The notes beneath the pieces were generated by a model. The model had not been told where the DNA came from. It ran no database searches and saw nothing but the letters and a program-made list of their open reading frames with translations. Positions 52,850 to 61,619 of a stretch of 64,000 nucleotides of DNA are shown in pieces; the stretch's first letter is position 1, and every line of letters begins with the position of its first letter. The translations under genes and the position numbers were made by a program. Origin of the DNA: Stenotrophomonas maltophilia (GTDB taxonomy: Bacteria; Pseudomonadota; Gammaproteobacteria; Xanthomonadales; Xanthomonadaceae); assembly GCF_004920835.1 (NCBI RefSeq), contig NZ_QFHO01000019.1, positions 20,143-84,142 on the forward strand, read 5' to 3'.

Positions 52850-53758
52850 ATGAGCAACGGTAATGGTGTGTCGGTCGTGACCGACGCCGTCGAGAACGTC
52901 AAAGAAACCGCCACCAACGTTGGCGAGACCATCGCCCACGCCGCCGAAGACGCCGTGAAGTCGGTCAAGAAGACCGTCAAGCGCGCCACCAAGGCTGCCG
53001 GTACCCGCGTTGCCAAGGCCAAGAAGGCTGTGGCCAAGGTCGAGAAGACCGTTGCCAAGAAGGCCGAGAAGGCTGCCAAGTCGGTCGGCAAGACCGTTGC
53101 CAACGCCAAGAAGAAGCTGGAAGCCGCCAAGAAGAACGCCAAGGCCGAAGCCGCTGCCCTGAAGAAGGAAGTGGCCAAGAAGAAGGCAGCTGCAGGCAAG
53201 GCCGTGGCCAAGAAGGCCGCTGCTGCCAAGAAGACCACCAAGGCCGCCACCAAGGCTGCCGGCAAGAAGGTCGCTACCGTGAAGAAGGCCGCCACCAAGA
53301 AGGCTGCCGTCGCGAAGAAGGCTGTTGCCAAGAAGACCAAGGCCGCCAAGAAGGTTGTCGGCAAGAAGGTCGCCACCGCCAAGAAGGCTGTGGCCAAGAA
53401 GACCGTCGCTGCCAAGAAGGTCGCCGGCAAGAAGGTCGTGGCTGCCAAGAAGGTTGTCGGCAAGAAGGCTGCTGTCGCCAAGAAGGTCGCCACCAAGAAG
53501 ACCGCTGCTGCCAAGAAGGTTGTCGGCAAGAAGGCCGCCGTTGCCAAGAAGGTCGTCGGCAAGAAGACCGCTGCCGCCAAGAAGGTCGTCGGCAAGAAGA
53601 CCGCCGTCGCCAAGAAGGCGGTTGGCAAGAAGGTTGCCGCCACCCGCAAGACTGTCGCCAAGAAGGCTGCGCCGCTGAAGAAGGTTGCTGCCAAGAAGGC
53701 TCCGGCGAAGAAGGCTCCGGCCAAGAAGGCCGTGCGCAAGGTCGCCAAGCGCAAGTAA
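52850..53758 (+). CDS. Histone H1-like Lys/Ala-rich nucleoid protein (AlgP-like)
   Basis: A 302-residue, extremely basic protein. Residues 1-50 are an amphipathic, partly acidic helix region ([32 protein letters not shown]). From about residue 56 onward it is built of AKK/GKK repeats, with a dozen near-copies of KKVVGKK and AAAKKV, and ends [16 protein letters not shown]. This is the eukaryotic H1 C-terminal style found in bacterial AlgP/HctB-type proteins that bind DNA without sequence preference. AGGAGG lies nearby upstream. Repeat number probably varies between strains. Confidence 0.9.
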   Translation: MSNGNGVSVVTDAVENVKETATNVGETIAHAAEDAVKSVKKTVKRATKAAGTRVAKAKKAVAKVEKTVAKKAEKAAKSVGKTVANAKKKLEAAKKNAKAEAAALKKEVAKKKAAAGKAVAKKAAAAKKTTKAATKAAGKKVATVKKAATKKAAVAKKAVAKKTKAAKKVVGKKVATAKKAVAKKTVAAKKVAGKKVVAAKKVVGKKAAVAKKVATKKTAAAKKVVGKKAAVAKKVVGKKTAAAKKVVGKKTAVAKKAVGKKVAATRKTVAKKAAPLKKVAAKKAPAKKAPAKKAVRKVAKRK

Positions 53759-53772
53759 TCGCGCGGGTACCG

Positions 53773-53806
53773 AAGGCCCTGCCACCTACCGGGTGGTGGG
53801 GCCTTT
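53773..53806 (+). terminator. Terminator after the histone-like gene
   Basis: AAGGCCC and GGGCCTT enclose an inner CCACC/GGTGG stem; a short T stretch follows. Confidence 0.7.
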
Positions 53807-53865
53807 CGCGTTTCTGGGACACGGGATGGGGCAAGATGCAGGTTCTTCCCGCCGGAGCCCCGAGC

Positions 53866-54552
53866 ATGCGCGGTATCGACTTCAGCTCCTGGCAGGGCGT
53901 GCTGTCCACCCTGGCCGGCCTGGTCCTGATCACTCTGCTGGGCGTGGGCATCCGCCTGCTGGTGATGCAGACCCTGCAGCAGCGGCGCGAGCGCGAGAAC
54001 CGGCAGATCAACGAGCGCCTGCGCACGCTGATGGCCGCCTACAAGACCCTGGGCGGCTCGTTCACCGGTGAACTGGGTGTCGATCCCAGCCACCGCCGCG
54101 ACCTGCGCCAACGCGAAGATGCCGAAGGCATCGCCGAACCCCGCTCGGATCGCGCGCGCCGCATCCGCGACGCCGTAGAAGCGGCGCTGTCGGACATCCT
54201 GCTGCTGGGCACCGATGAGCAGGTACGGCTGGCCGCGCGTGCGGCCAACGAGTTGGCGCAGGGACGACTGGTGCAAACCCACGATCTGGTGGTTTCACTG
54301 CGCGACTTCGTGCGCGAAGCGCTGGACCTGGCGCCGATCCCGGCCGATCTGCAGATTCCGCCGCAGGGCCCGACCCGCCCGGGCGGTGCCAGTGGCAAGG
54401 GCCGCACCGATGGTGATGCGAAGGGCGGCCGCACTGGAGGCGGCAGCGGTGGGGGCGGAATGGGCGCCGGCATGGGGGGCGTGGGTCTGGGCGCCGGCGC
54501 CGCACTGGGCGCCGGCCATGCCTCTGCCAGCGATGAAACGGACGCGCGCTGA
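53866..54552 (+). CDS. Membrane-anchored protein of unknown function, Gly-rich tail
   Basis: A 228-residue protein. One helix near the N-terminus (VLSTLAGLVLITLLGVGIRLLVM) is followed by a charged coiled region (QQRRERENRQINERLRTLMAAYKTLGG) and a helical domain (about 80-165; AVEAALSDILLLGTDEQVRLAARAANELAQG). The last 50 residues are Gly/Ala low-complexity. ATG 53866 has GGAG nine bases upstream; ATG 53836 is an alternative. I recognise no characterised family. Confidence 0.75.
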   Translation: MRGIDFSSWQGVLSTLAGLVLITLLGVGIRLLVMQTLQQRRERENRQINERLRTLMAAYKTLGGSFTGELGVDPSHRRDLRQREDAEGIAEPRSDRARRIRDAVEAALSDILLLGTDEQVRLAARAANELAQGRLVQTHDLVVSLRDFVREALDLAPIPADLQIPPQGPTRPGGASGKGRTDGDAKGGRTGGGSGGGGMGAGMGGVGLGAGAALGAGHASASDETDAR

Positions 54553-54567
54553 GCACGTCCGCCCGGT

Positions 54568-54927
54568 TCAGCGCGTTAGTTCGTAGATCGGCACGAAGCC
54601 GCCGTAGATCATCCGCGCGCCGTCGAACGGCATCGGATTCGTCGCCGGATCAAACCGCGGGTCTTCCATCATCTTCTTCATGCCGGCGTCGCGGGTCGGC
54701 TTGTCCGGCCATTCGATCCAGGAAAACACCACCGTCTCGTCTGGCGTGGCTTTCACCGCGCCGAAGAAGTCGGTGGTCTTGCCGTGCGGCACGTCATCGC
54801 CCCAGCACTCGACCACGCGCAGCGCGCCGTATTCGATGAAAACGGGATCCCCTGTGCGTGCATGAGCGAGGAACTTCTCTTTGTTGGCGGTGGGCACCGC
54901 CAGGACGAAACCATCGATGTAGCTCAT
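54568..54927 (-). CDS. DUF1428-family protein
   Basis: A 119-residue soluble protein beginning MSYIDGFVLAVPTANKEKFLAHA, with VVECWGDDVPHGKTTDFFGAVKA, FSWIEWPDKPTRDAGMKKMMEDPR and MPFDGARMIYGGFVPI, which is DUF1428 in full: a dimeric alpha/beta barrel (ferredoxin-like) family of unknown function. ATG 54927 is the conserved start. It converges with the membrane-anchored protein gene; 15 bases separate the stops. Confidence 0.93.
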   Translation of the reverse strand: MSYIDGFVLAVPTANKEKFLAHARTGDPVFIEYGALRVVECWGDDVPHGKTTDFFGAVKATPDETVVFSWIEWPDKPTRDAGMKKMMEDPRFDPATNPMPFDGARMIYGGFVPIYELTR

Positions 54928-55017
54928 TGCTGCCTCCGGATGGACCGTGCCGCATGCACGGCCTTCAAGTACCCGACGAACCAGTGCGTCGTGGATCGAC
55001 ATCCTGTGTGCGCCTGT

Positions 55018-57420
55018 TCAGCCCGGACCACCAGGCAGCGGCGCCAGCATCGTATCCGGTGGCTGCTGGCCCGCCAGGTGGCGCACGAAGTAGTCCCACA
55101 TGCGGTGCGTGTAGGTGGCGTCGTTGCGGAACAGTTCGTGGTCCTGCCGGGCCAGGTACAGCAGGTCGTAGCTGCGCTGGGCCTTGTTCAGGGCGGCGGC
55201 CAGCTGCAGGGTCAATGCCGGAGGTGCGTTTTCGTCCAGCTCGCCATAGACCAGCATCAGGTGACCGCGCAGGTTGCCGGCCAGCGCTGCATTGTCGAGT
55301 CCGGCAAACGGCGCCGGCACACCGTCGGCAGTGGTCGTGGCCGGCAGCACGCCACCGAACAGCCGGTCCATGCCATGAACGGCCCCACCGTACATGCCCT
55401 GGAAATTGTGGCTGCCGGCCGAGGCCACCCCCACCTTGTAGAACGCCGGGTAGCGCAGCAGGGCGCGCGCTGCACTGTAGCCACCGAACGAATGCCCGTA
55501 GATGCCCACCCGTTGCAGATCGATACCTCGGTAGCGCGCGCCCAGCTGGCGCAGCGCGGCCACGTGGTCATCCAGCTGCACATCGGCGGCTTGCACGAAG
55601 CTGCTGTCATGGAACGCCTTGTCACGGCCGCCGGTACCGCGCGCGTCGATGCTGACCACCACGAAGCCGAGTTCGGCCAGGCTGGCGCGTGACACCGGAT
55701 TCAAGGCGGACACCGCCTCGGCGTAGGTGACCGGCGCATTGCTGATGAAGGAACCACCGTACATCGCGTCGATCACCGGGAAGCTGCCGTCATCGCGATA
55801 GTCGCGGGGCAGGTAGACGGTGGCGAAGATCGGCGTGCGGCCATCGGCGGCCAGCAGTCGTTCGCGGTGTGGTGGGCGCCACCCGGCAGCAACGATCGCC
55901 CTGTCATCGGCTGTTTCCAGCACCATCACTTCACGGCCGTCATCGCTGGCCCGCAGCACGGTGCGTGGCGGTTGATCGAGACTGGAGACGGTATCGACCA
56001 GGTAGTCGCCCCGCGGTGACAGGGCCTGCGGGGCGCGATCACCAAACAAAGCGCCGCTGCCGGCATCGGCCAGATGGTCGCTGCCATCGGCGGCCAGGCG
56101 CTGGATGGGGCCGCCCTGCAGCGATACCCGGTACAGGCCGCGCACGTAGGGATCGCCACCGTCGACGCCGCCGGCGCTGAAGTATGCCCAGCCACTCACA
56201 ACGTCCACGCCGAGCAGGTCACGCACCACCCATGGACCGCGGGTCAGTTGTTGCATCACCTTCCCGTCGGACAGGCGCACCCGGTACAGGTGGCCCCGGC
56301 CATCGCGCTGCGAGAACCACACCGCAGTGTCCTGGCCGGGCAGGATCGCCACCGCTGGCCGGTTGTACGAATACACGTTGAGCTGCAGGCGGGTATCGCT
56401 GGCTTCTTCCAGCACGGTGCGCACTGCACCGCTGCCGGCATCGATCTCCACCAGGCGCAGCTTGCGCGGTGTGCCGAAGTGCGCGATCGCGGCATACAAC
56501 CGGTCACCGTCCCAACCCAGGATGCCGGCCTCACTGAGCGTGTTCCAACCCTCTGGCAGCGCGATGTCATGCTGCCTGCCGTTGCGGGTATCGACCACGT
56601 ACAGGCTGTCGCGCACCTGATCGGTGTCACCCAGCACCCCCAGCTTCACGGTATGCACGCGCGGCCGCGCGCTGTGGGTCGGGCTGCTTTCCAGATAGGG
56701 GTAGTCCTGCAGCGCGCGTTCGTCGTAGCGGATGCCGGCCACGTAGCGGCCATCCGGCGACCAGCCGACCGCGAATGGCCGCGGCGGCATCCGGCCCTGG
56801 CTGCGCGGAATGCCGCGCAGGCTGAAGTCCGGCAGCACACCATAGCCGTGGCCGGCTTCACCGCCGCTGGTCAGTGCGTGCGGCGCCGTTCCAGAGCGCT
56901 GCAGCCACAGATTGTGGTCGCGCAGCTGCAGCCAGGCGTCACCGCCGGGCGACGGCAATGCATCGGCTGGCGGCGGCGCCTGTTGTGCGGCCGTGCACTG
57001 CAGGCGTGGCCATTGGCAGTTGATTGCCGCCTCGCCGTTGAACTGCAGGCGCAGGCCATCATGCAGTACCTGCACGCTGTTCAAGCGCAGGCGTGGCCCG
57101 TGGGTACCGAGAGGTGCAACTGCGGCGTCCAGCACATCGGGTTCGAACAGGATCGTACGCATAGCGTTCGCCGGATCGACCAACACCGCCTGGCGTCGGC
57201 CCTGCGCGTCTTCGCGTTCGTACCAGAAGCGGCCATCAGCCAGCCAGTTTGGCAGGAGCGAGGCATTGCGCAGCGCACCGCGCAGATGACTGTCGTGCAC
57301 GCGTTCGGCGCGCTGGTAGTCAGCGGCCTGCAGTGCGTGCGCAGGCGCGGAGGAAAACAAGGCCGCGCAGGCCAGGACAGCAGCGTGGACAGTCATCTGC
57401 AGCGGGTAGGGCAGGTGCAA
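55018..57420 (-). CDS. Secreted S9-family prolyl oligopeptidase
   Basis: An 800-residue serine peptidase with signal peptide (MTVHAAVLACAALFSSAPAHA). The N-terminal ~520 residues form the beta-propeller and carry DPP-IV-like blocks. The alpha/beta-hydrolase domain holds Ser644 (IYGHSFGGYSA), an acidic residue in YGELDENAP and a histidine in ARQDHELF as the triad. Chosen start TTG 57420 has AGGAGG five bases upstream; ATG 57396 is the only nearby ATG but has a poor ribosome site. DPP-IV or acyl-aminoacyl peptidase activity is likely. It is divergent from the Ax21 gene. Confidence 0.88.
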   Translation of the reverse strand: MHLPYPLQMTVHAAVLACAALFSSAPAHALQAADYQRAERVHDSHLRGALRNASLLPNWLADGRFWYEREDAQGRRQAVLVDPANAMRTILFEPDVLDAAVAPLGTHGPRLRLNSVQVLHDGLRLQFNGEAAINCQWPRLQCTAAQQAPPPADALPSPGGDAWLQLRDHNLWLQRSGTAPHALTSGGEAGHGYGVLPDFSLRGIPRSQGRMPPRPFAVGWSPDGRYVAGIRYDERALQDYPYLESSPTHSARPRVHTVKLGVLGDTDQVRDSLYVVDTRNGRQHDIALPEGWNTLSEAGILGWDGDRLYAAIAHFGTPRKLRLVEIDAGSGAVRTVLEEASDTRLQLNVYSYNRPAVAILPGQDTAVWFSQRDGRGHLYRVRLSDGKVMQQLTRGPWVVRDLLGVDVVSGWAYFSAGGVDGGDPYVRGLYRVSLQGGPIQRLAADGSDHLADAGSGALFGDRAPQALSPRGDYLVDTVSSLDQPPRTVLRASDDGREVMVLETADDRAIVAAGWRPPHRERLLAADGRTPIFATVYLPRDYRDDGSFPVIDAMYGGSFISNAPVTYAEAVSALNPVSRASLAELGFVVVSIDARGTGGRDKAFHDSSFVQAADVQLDDHVAALRQLGARYRGIDLQRVGIYGHSFGGYSAARALLRYPAFYKVGVASAGSHNFQGMYGGAVHGMDRLFGGVLPATTTADGVPAPFAGLDNAALAGNLRGHLMLVYGELDENAPPALTLQLAAALNKAQRSYDLLYLARQDHELFRNDATYTHRMWDYFVRHLAGQQPPDTMLAPLPGGPG

Positions 57421-57630
57421 GGCAACCTCCTGTTGCAATCATCGATGGATGACAGATGCACGCGTGGCGCGCGCGTATGCCAGACGCAGCCTGAATCAAG
57501 CCAAAAAATTCAGCAATGCGAAGACCGCTGTTTTCAGGGAGCGTTGTGGCGAATAACGGAGAATTTACATTCCCGATGCGTTGGCGCCCTGGCGCTGCTG
57601 CACACCATAAGAAAGTAAAGGTGTACCCCC

Positions 57631-58203
57631 ATGAAGAATTCGCTGATTGCTCTGGCCCTGGCCGCTGCCCTGCCGTTCACCGCCTCGGCTGCTGAGAACC
57701 TGTCCTACAACTACGCCGAAGCTGACTACGCCAAGACCGACATCGATGCGTTCAAGGCCGACGGCTGGGGCGTGAAGGGTTCGTACGGCTTCCTGCCGAA
57801 CTTCCACGCCTTCGGTGATTACAGCCGCCAGGAAATCGACAACACCAACATCAAGCTGGACCAGTGGAAGATCGGTGCCGGCTACAACGTTGAAATCGCT
57901 CCGACCACCGACTTCGTTGCCCGCGTTGCTTACCAGAAGCGCGACCAGAAGCACGGCCTTGACTTCAACGGCTACAGCGCCGAAGCCGGCATCCGCACCG
58001 CCTTCGGTGCCCACGCCGAAGTCTACGGCATGGTCGGTTACGAAGATTTCTCGAAGAAGCACGGCATCAATCCGGAAGGCCAGTGGTACGGTCGCCTGGG
58101 TGGTCAGGTCAAGCTGAACCAGAACTGGGGCCTGAACGGCGAGCTGAAGATGAACCGCGACGGCGACAAGGAATACACCGTCGGCCCGCGCTTCAGCTGG
58201 TAA
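57631..58203 (+). CDS. ax21: Ax21-family outer-membrane protein
   Basis: A 190-residue protein with a clear signal peptide (MKNSLIALALAAALPFTASA). The mature part begins ENLSYNYAEADYAKTD and alternates aromatic and polar residues in about eight strands, ending VGPRFSW with terminal aromatic, the pattern of a small outer-membrane beta barrel (OmpX/Ax21 family). Ax21 was proposed as a quorum or immune signal in Xanthomonas and Stenotrophomonas, but the key signalling claims were withdrawn. Codon use suggests high expression. An AAAGG site and a hairpin terminator frame the gene. Confidence 0.92.
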   Translation: MKNSLIALALAAALPFTASAAENLSYNYAEADYAKTDIDAFKADGWGVKGSYGFLPNFHAFGDYSRQEIDNTNIKLDQWKIGAGYNVEIAPTTDFVARVAYQKRDQKHGLDFNGYSAEAGIRTAFGAHAEVYGMVGYEDFSKKHGINPEGQWYGRLGGQVKLNQNWGLNGELKMNRDGDKEYTVGPRFSW

Positions 58204-58240
58204 CTGCTTCCTCGGCGCGCATGCGCGCTTGAAGATGCCT

Positions 58241-58270
58241 CGACAGGCCCGGCTCATGCCGGGCCTGTCG
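58241..58270 (+). terminator. Hairpin terminator after ax21
   Basis: A perfect 13-base stem (CGACAGGCCCGGC / GCCGGGCCTGTCG) with a TCAT loop, though with few T residues after it. Confidence 0.75.
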
Positions 58271-58394
58271 CGTTGGAGCGATCCGAAACCGCAGCTGAGC
58301 GCCTGCGCGCGTCTTTGGTGCGTTGCAATAAATTGGATTCCGCTGCTCCAGACGCGGGCCTACGGTGGGCACTTCGTACCGCCGGATCCGCGTG

Positions 58395-59072
58395 ATGCCG
58401 CCTGCTGTTCCCGCTCTGCCCCTCGATCGACCCCGCCGCCTGGCAATGCTGGCGCCGCACCCCGTGCTGCGGCTGGGGGTGGAGGTAGTGCTGCGCCAGC
58501 ACGGCGGCGTGCAGATCTGTGGCAGCTTCACCCGCGAAGGTGATCTGCTCGACCTGCTGCATCGCCAACCCGGTGGCATCGACCTGTTGCTGATCGATCT
58601 GTTGGCGCCGCGAGGACCCGAACAGGGCCTCGCCCTGCTGCGGCTGTTGTCACGACGCTGGCCGCTGTTGCCGGTGCTGGTGCTGTCCGAACACTGCAAT
58701 GCAAGCACGGTGACCATGGCGATGCAGGCCGGTGCGCGCGGATTTCTTCCCAAGGGCACTTCGCCAGCGATGCTGATGCGTGCGATCGACGTGCTGGCCC
58801 GTGGCGGCCGCTTCGTGCCCCCGGAGCTGCGCACGCAGTTGAATCGATCGCGCATGCGGCGCACACCGGCGCCGGTGCTCACGCCCTTGAGCCGACGCGA
58901 GCGCGAGGTGCTCCGGCTGGTGCTGCAGGGCTGCACTACCGGAGAGGTGGCGCGGCGCTTCGGGCGCACCGCCAGTACGGTCAGCACGCAGAAGCGGACG
59001 GCCTACGAGAAGCTCGGTATCCACAGCGATGGTGAGCTGTTCCGCATCCGGCACCTGCTCGAATGCGGATGA
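58395..59072 (+). CDS. LuxR-type regulator with altered receiver
   Basis: A 225-residue protein of response-regulator size. The receiver-like half keeps a candidate phospho-acceptor Asp (DLLLIDLLAPRG) and Lys (GFLPKGTSPAML), but the acidic pair expected near the N-terminus is replaced (MLAPHPVLRLGVE), so normal Mg2+-dependent phosphorylation is doubtful. The C-terminal half is a normal LuxR helix-turn-helix (LTPLSRREREVLRLVLQGCTTGEVARRFGRTASTVSTQKRTAYEKLGI), close to RcsB-like proteins. No kinase is adjacent. An upstream GTG at 58365 could add ten residues. Confidence 0.87.
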   Translation: MPPAVPALPLDRPRRLAMLAPHPVLRLGVEVVLRQHGGVQICGSFTREGDLLDLLHRQPGGIDLLLIDLLAPRGPEQGLALLRLLSRRWPLLPVLVLSEHCNASTVTMAMQAGARGFLPKGTSPAMLMRAIDVLARGGRFVPPELRTQLNRSRMRRTPAPVLTPLSRREREVLRLVLQGCTTGEVARRFGRTASTVSTQKRTAYEKLGIHSDGELFRIRHLLECG

Positions 59073-59078
59073 GCGGGC

Positions 59079-59468
59079 TCATTCGCCCTGGTACTGCTTC
59101 TCTTCCACCAGGGCCGAACCGGCCACGCGGTTGATCTCGTTCTTCACCTGCACGCGCTCACCATTGGTGCCATACACGCCGCGCGCGAGCTGGATGAATG
59201 CATCATCGAACACCTGCGCCGCTTCCTTGTCGCGCAGCTGGTCCTGGATGTCCCACATGCGTTCGTTGATCGCCTTCAGCTGCTGCTTCAGCGCGGCAAG
59301 CGCGGGCTGTGCCTGCAACTGCTGCTGCAGCAACGGCAGCAGGCCGTCCAGCTCGGTGCGCACGTTGGCCAGCTTGGCGGCATCGTCGATGCGCTCGGCC
59401 TTGATCTCGAGAATGGTGATCTTGTCGATCAGCTCGCCGATCGATACCGGGGTCAGGATGGCGTCCAC
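59079..59468 (-). CDS. DUF6165-family protein
   Basis: A 129-residue, entirely helical protein beginning MDAILTPVSIGELIDKITILEIKAERI, with long heptad-rich helices (LPLLQQQLQAQPALAALKQQLKAINERMWDIQDQLRDKEAAQ). This matches the DUF6165 family, found near cell-surface polysaccharide genes in some genomes; function unknown. It converges with the LuxR-type gene; six bases separate the ends. Confidence 0.85.
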   Translation of the reverse strand: MDAILTPVSIGELIDKITILEIKAERIDDAAKLANVRTELDGLLPLLQQQLQAQPALAALKQQLKAINERMWDIQDQLRDKEAAQVFDDAFIQLARGVYGTNGERVQVKNEINRVAGSALVEEKQYQGE

Positions 59469-59632
59469 GTGGTTGGTTCCTGGAAACAGGCCTGCATGAT
59501 ACCGCGCCCACCGCAGCGGGATTTACGCCGAATTTGCGCTGCGGGCCGGGCAGCACCCTCGATCCGTTACGCCGCTCCCTCCGACACTGCTGTCCCGGCG
59601 GCGTGACCGCCTTCGACGAGGAACACAGTGCA

Positions 59633-60331
59633 GTGAACAGCAAGGGGATGATGGCAGCGATGGTGGCCGCGCTGGCAGGAATGCTGGGTATCGGCAGCGC
59701 GCAGGCCCAGGTGCAGGTGAGTGGCAGTGCAGCATTGACCAGCGACTACGTGTGGCGCGGCAGCTCGCAGAGCGACGGCGACCCTGCAGCGCAGGTGGGC
59801 GCAAAAGTGGCACTCGCATCCGGTTGGTACGCCAGCGCGTGGGGCTCCAACGTATCGTTCAAGCCGGACAACGGCGCGCGCAGCGAGTTCGACCTGGTGG
59901 CCGGTTGGAGTGGCGCACTGGCAGCGGACTGGACGCTGGATGCCAACCTGACCCGCTACGTGTACCCAGGCACTGGCCGCGCGCTGGATTGGACCGAACT
60001 CAATACCACGTTGACCTGGAAGCAGCGCGCCTGGCTGCAGGTCGCGCATTCCAATGATGCGCTGGCCGGCGGTCATCGCGGCACCTATGCCCAGCTCGGC
60101 GTGCGTGTGCCGCTGCACGAGCGCGTCCGGCTGGAGGCGGCGGTAGGCCAGTATTGGCTGGCCACCGCACAGGGGCCGGATTACCTGCATGGTCAGCTCA
60201 GTGCCATTGCCACGCTGACCCCGGCGTGGGAGCTGCGGGCCACCGTGCACGACACCGACAACGCGGCCAAGCGCCTGTTCCCGGGCAACGCCGGGGGGCG
60301 TTGGGAGCTGGCACTGCAGGGCAGCTTCTAG
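59633..60331 (+). CDS. TorF-family putative porin
   Basis: A 232-residue outer-membrane protein. Signal peptide MMAAMVAALAGMLGIGSAQA, then VSGSAALTSDYVWRGSSQSDGDPAAQ and GWYASAWGSNVSF, the N-terminal hallmark of the TorF/Gcw_chp group. About ten alternating beta strands follow, ending ELALQGSF with a terminal Phe. Channel specificity is unknown. GTG 59633 has GAGGAA about ten bases upstream; ATG 59648 is the alternative. Ends four bases inside the convergent MFS gene (60328). Confidence 0.85.
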   Translation: MNSKGMMAAMVAALAGMLGIGSAQAQVQVSGSAALTSDYVWRGSSQSDGDPAAQVGAKVALASGWYASAWGSNVSFKPDNGARSEFDLVAGWSGALAADWTLDANLTRYVYPGTGRALDWTELNTTLTWKQRAWLQVAHSNDALAGGHRGTYAQLGVRVPLHERVRLEAAVGQYWLATAQGPDYLHGQLSAIATLTPAWELRATVHDTDNAAKRLFPGNAGGRWELALQGSF

Positions 60332-61569
60332 TTGGCAGCCGAGGCCTGGCGCGCGCGCAGCGCGCCGGGCAGCCACAGCAGCAGGGCCAGCACGGCCACC
60401 GCAGCACCGGCCACGCAGACGCCGGTCCAGCCGAAGCGCTGGTAGACCTGCGCCGACAGCAGCGAACCCAGCGAGCCGCCGATGAAGTAGCCGGTCATGT
60501 AGCCGGCATTGAGGCGGTTGCGCGCAGCCGGTTGCAGCGCATAGATCAGGTTCTGGTTGCTGACGTGCAGCAGCTGCGCGGCCAGGTCCAGCACCACCAC
60601 GCCCACCAGCAGTGCCAGCAGCGAGTGCGCCGACAGCCCCAGTGGCAGCCACGACAGCAGCAACAGTACCAGCGCGATGGCCGTGGCACGGCCGGTCTGG
60701 CCACGGTCGGACATGCGCCCGGCCAGGCCCGCGGCCAGCGTGCCGGCTGCACCGATCAGTCCGAACAGGCCGATGGTGGCGTCGCTGTAGGCGTACGGTG
60801 GCTGTGCGAGCAGGAACGCCAGTGGCGTCCAGAAGATCGCGAACATGGCGAAGCTGCATGCACCCAGCAACGTGCGATGGCGCAGCACCGGCTCATGCAC
60901 GAACAGGGAGCCGATCGAGCGCAGCAGGGCGAAGTAGCTGAGGCCTGCGCTGTGGTGGAAGCGTGGCAGGCCACGTTGCAGCGCCAGCGCGGTCAGCACC
61001 AGGGTGCCGGCGGCGATTGCATAGACCAGGCGCCAGTCGCCAAGGCTCGACAGCAGCCCGGCCACGGTGCGCGCCAGCAGGATGCCCAGCAGCAGGCCAC
61101 TCATCAGCGTACCAACCACCCGGCCACGATGCTCCGGTGCGGCCAGGGTGGCCGCAAATGGCACCAGCACCTGCGCCACCACCGAGAACAGGCCGGTGAT
61201 CGCCGTGCCCACCAGCAGCCACGTGAGTGACGGCGCGCAGGCGCTGATCACCAGTCCACTGGCCGACAACAGCGTCATCACCACGATCAGCCGGCGGCGC
61301 TCGAACAGGTCACCCAGCGGCACCAGCAGGATCAGCCCGGCGGCATAGCTCAGCTGCGCCACGGTGACCACCATGCCGACCTGGCCGAATGGCAGGCCGA
61401 AGGCATCGGCGATGGTGTGCAGCAGCGGCTGCGCATAGTAGTTGCTGGCTACGGCCACGCCAGTGGCGACCGACATCAGCAGCACCTGCCAGCGGTGCAG
61501 AGGGGGGAGGGACGGGCTCACGCGGTGTTCCAGAATGCGGGGTGCACAGTGTCCGCCCGCTGCAGTCAT
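60328..61569 (-). CDS. MFS transporter, drug-exporter-like
   Basis: A 413-residue, twelve-helix major facilitator. N-terminal VATGVAVASNYYAQPLLHTIADAFGLP and motif A-like GDLFERRRLIVVMTLL, plus the second-half equivalent GRMSDRGQTGRATAI, are intact. Helix five has GTLMSGLLLGILLARTVAG. Substrate unknown. It is divergent from a LysR regulator over 50 bases, the usual layout for a LysR-controlled exporter. Confidence 0.9.
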   Translation of the reverse strand: MTAAGGHCAPRILEHRVSPSLPPLHRWQVLLMSVATGVAVASNYYAQPLLHTIADAFGLPFGQVGMVVTVAQLSYAAGLILLVPLGDLFERRRLIVVMTLLSASGLVISACAPSLTWLLVGTAITGLFSVVAQVLVPFAATLAAPEHRGRVVGTLMSGLLLGILLARTVAGLLSSLGDWRLVYAIAAGTLVLTALALQRGLPRFHHSAGLSYFALLRSIGSLFVHEPVLRHRTLLGACSFAMFAIFWTPLAFLLAQPPYAYSDATIGLFGLIGAAGTLAAGLAGRMSDRGQTGRATAIALVLLLLSWLPLGLSAHSLLALLVGVVVLDLAAQLLHVSNQNLIYALQPAARNRLNAGYMTGYFIGGSLGSLLSAQVYQRFGWTGVCVAGAAVAVLALLLWLPGALRARQASAAN

Positions 61570-61610
61570 GATGGAAATGAATCATCATCATCCCTGTCAT
61601 CTGGAAATGA
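61569..61610. promoter_or_regulatory. Candidate LysR operator in the divergent promoter
   Basis: TGATG (61569-61573) and CATCA (61583-61587) form an inverted repeat over the MFS start, and TGGAAATGA occurs twice, 30 bases apart (61572 and 61602). Both fit a LysR-type recognition and activation site pair. Confidence 0.4.
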
Positions 61611-61619
61611 GATGGTTGT

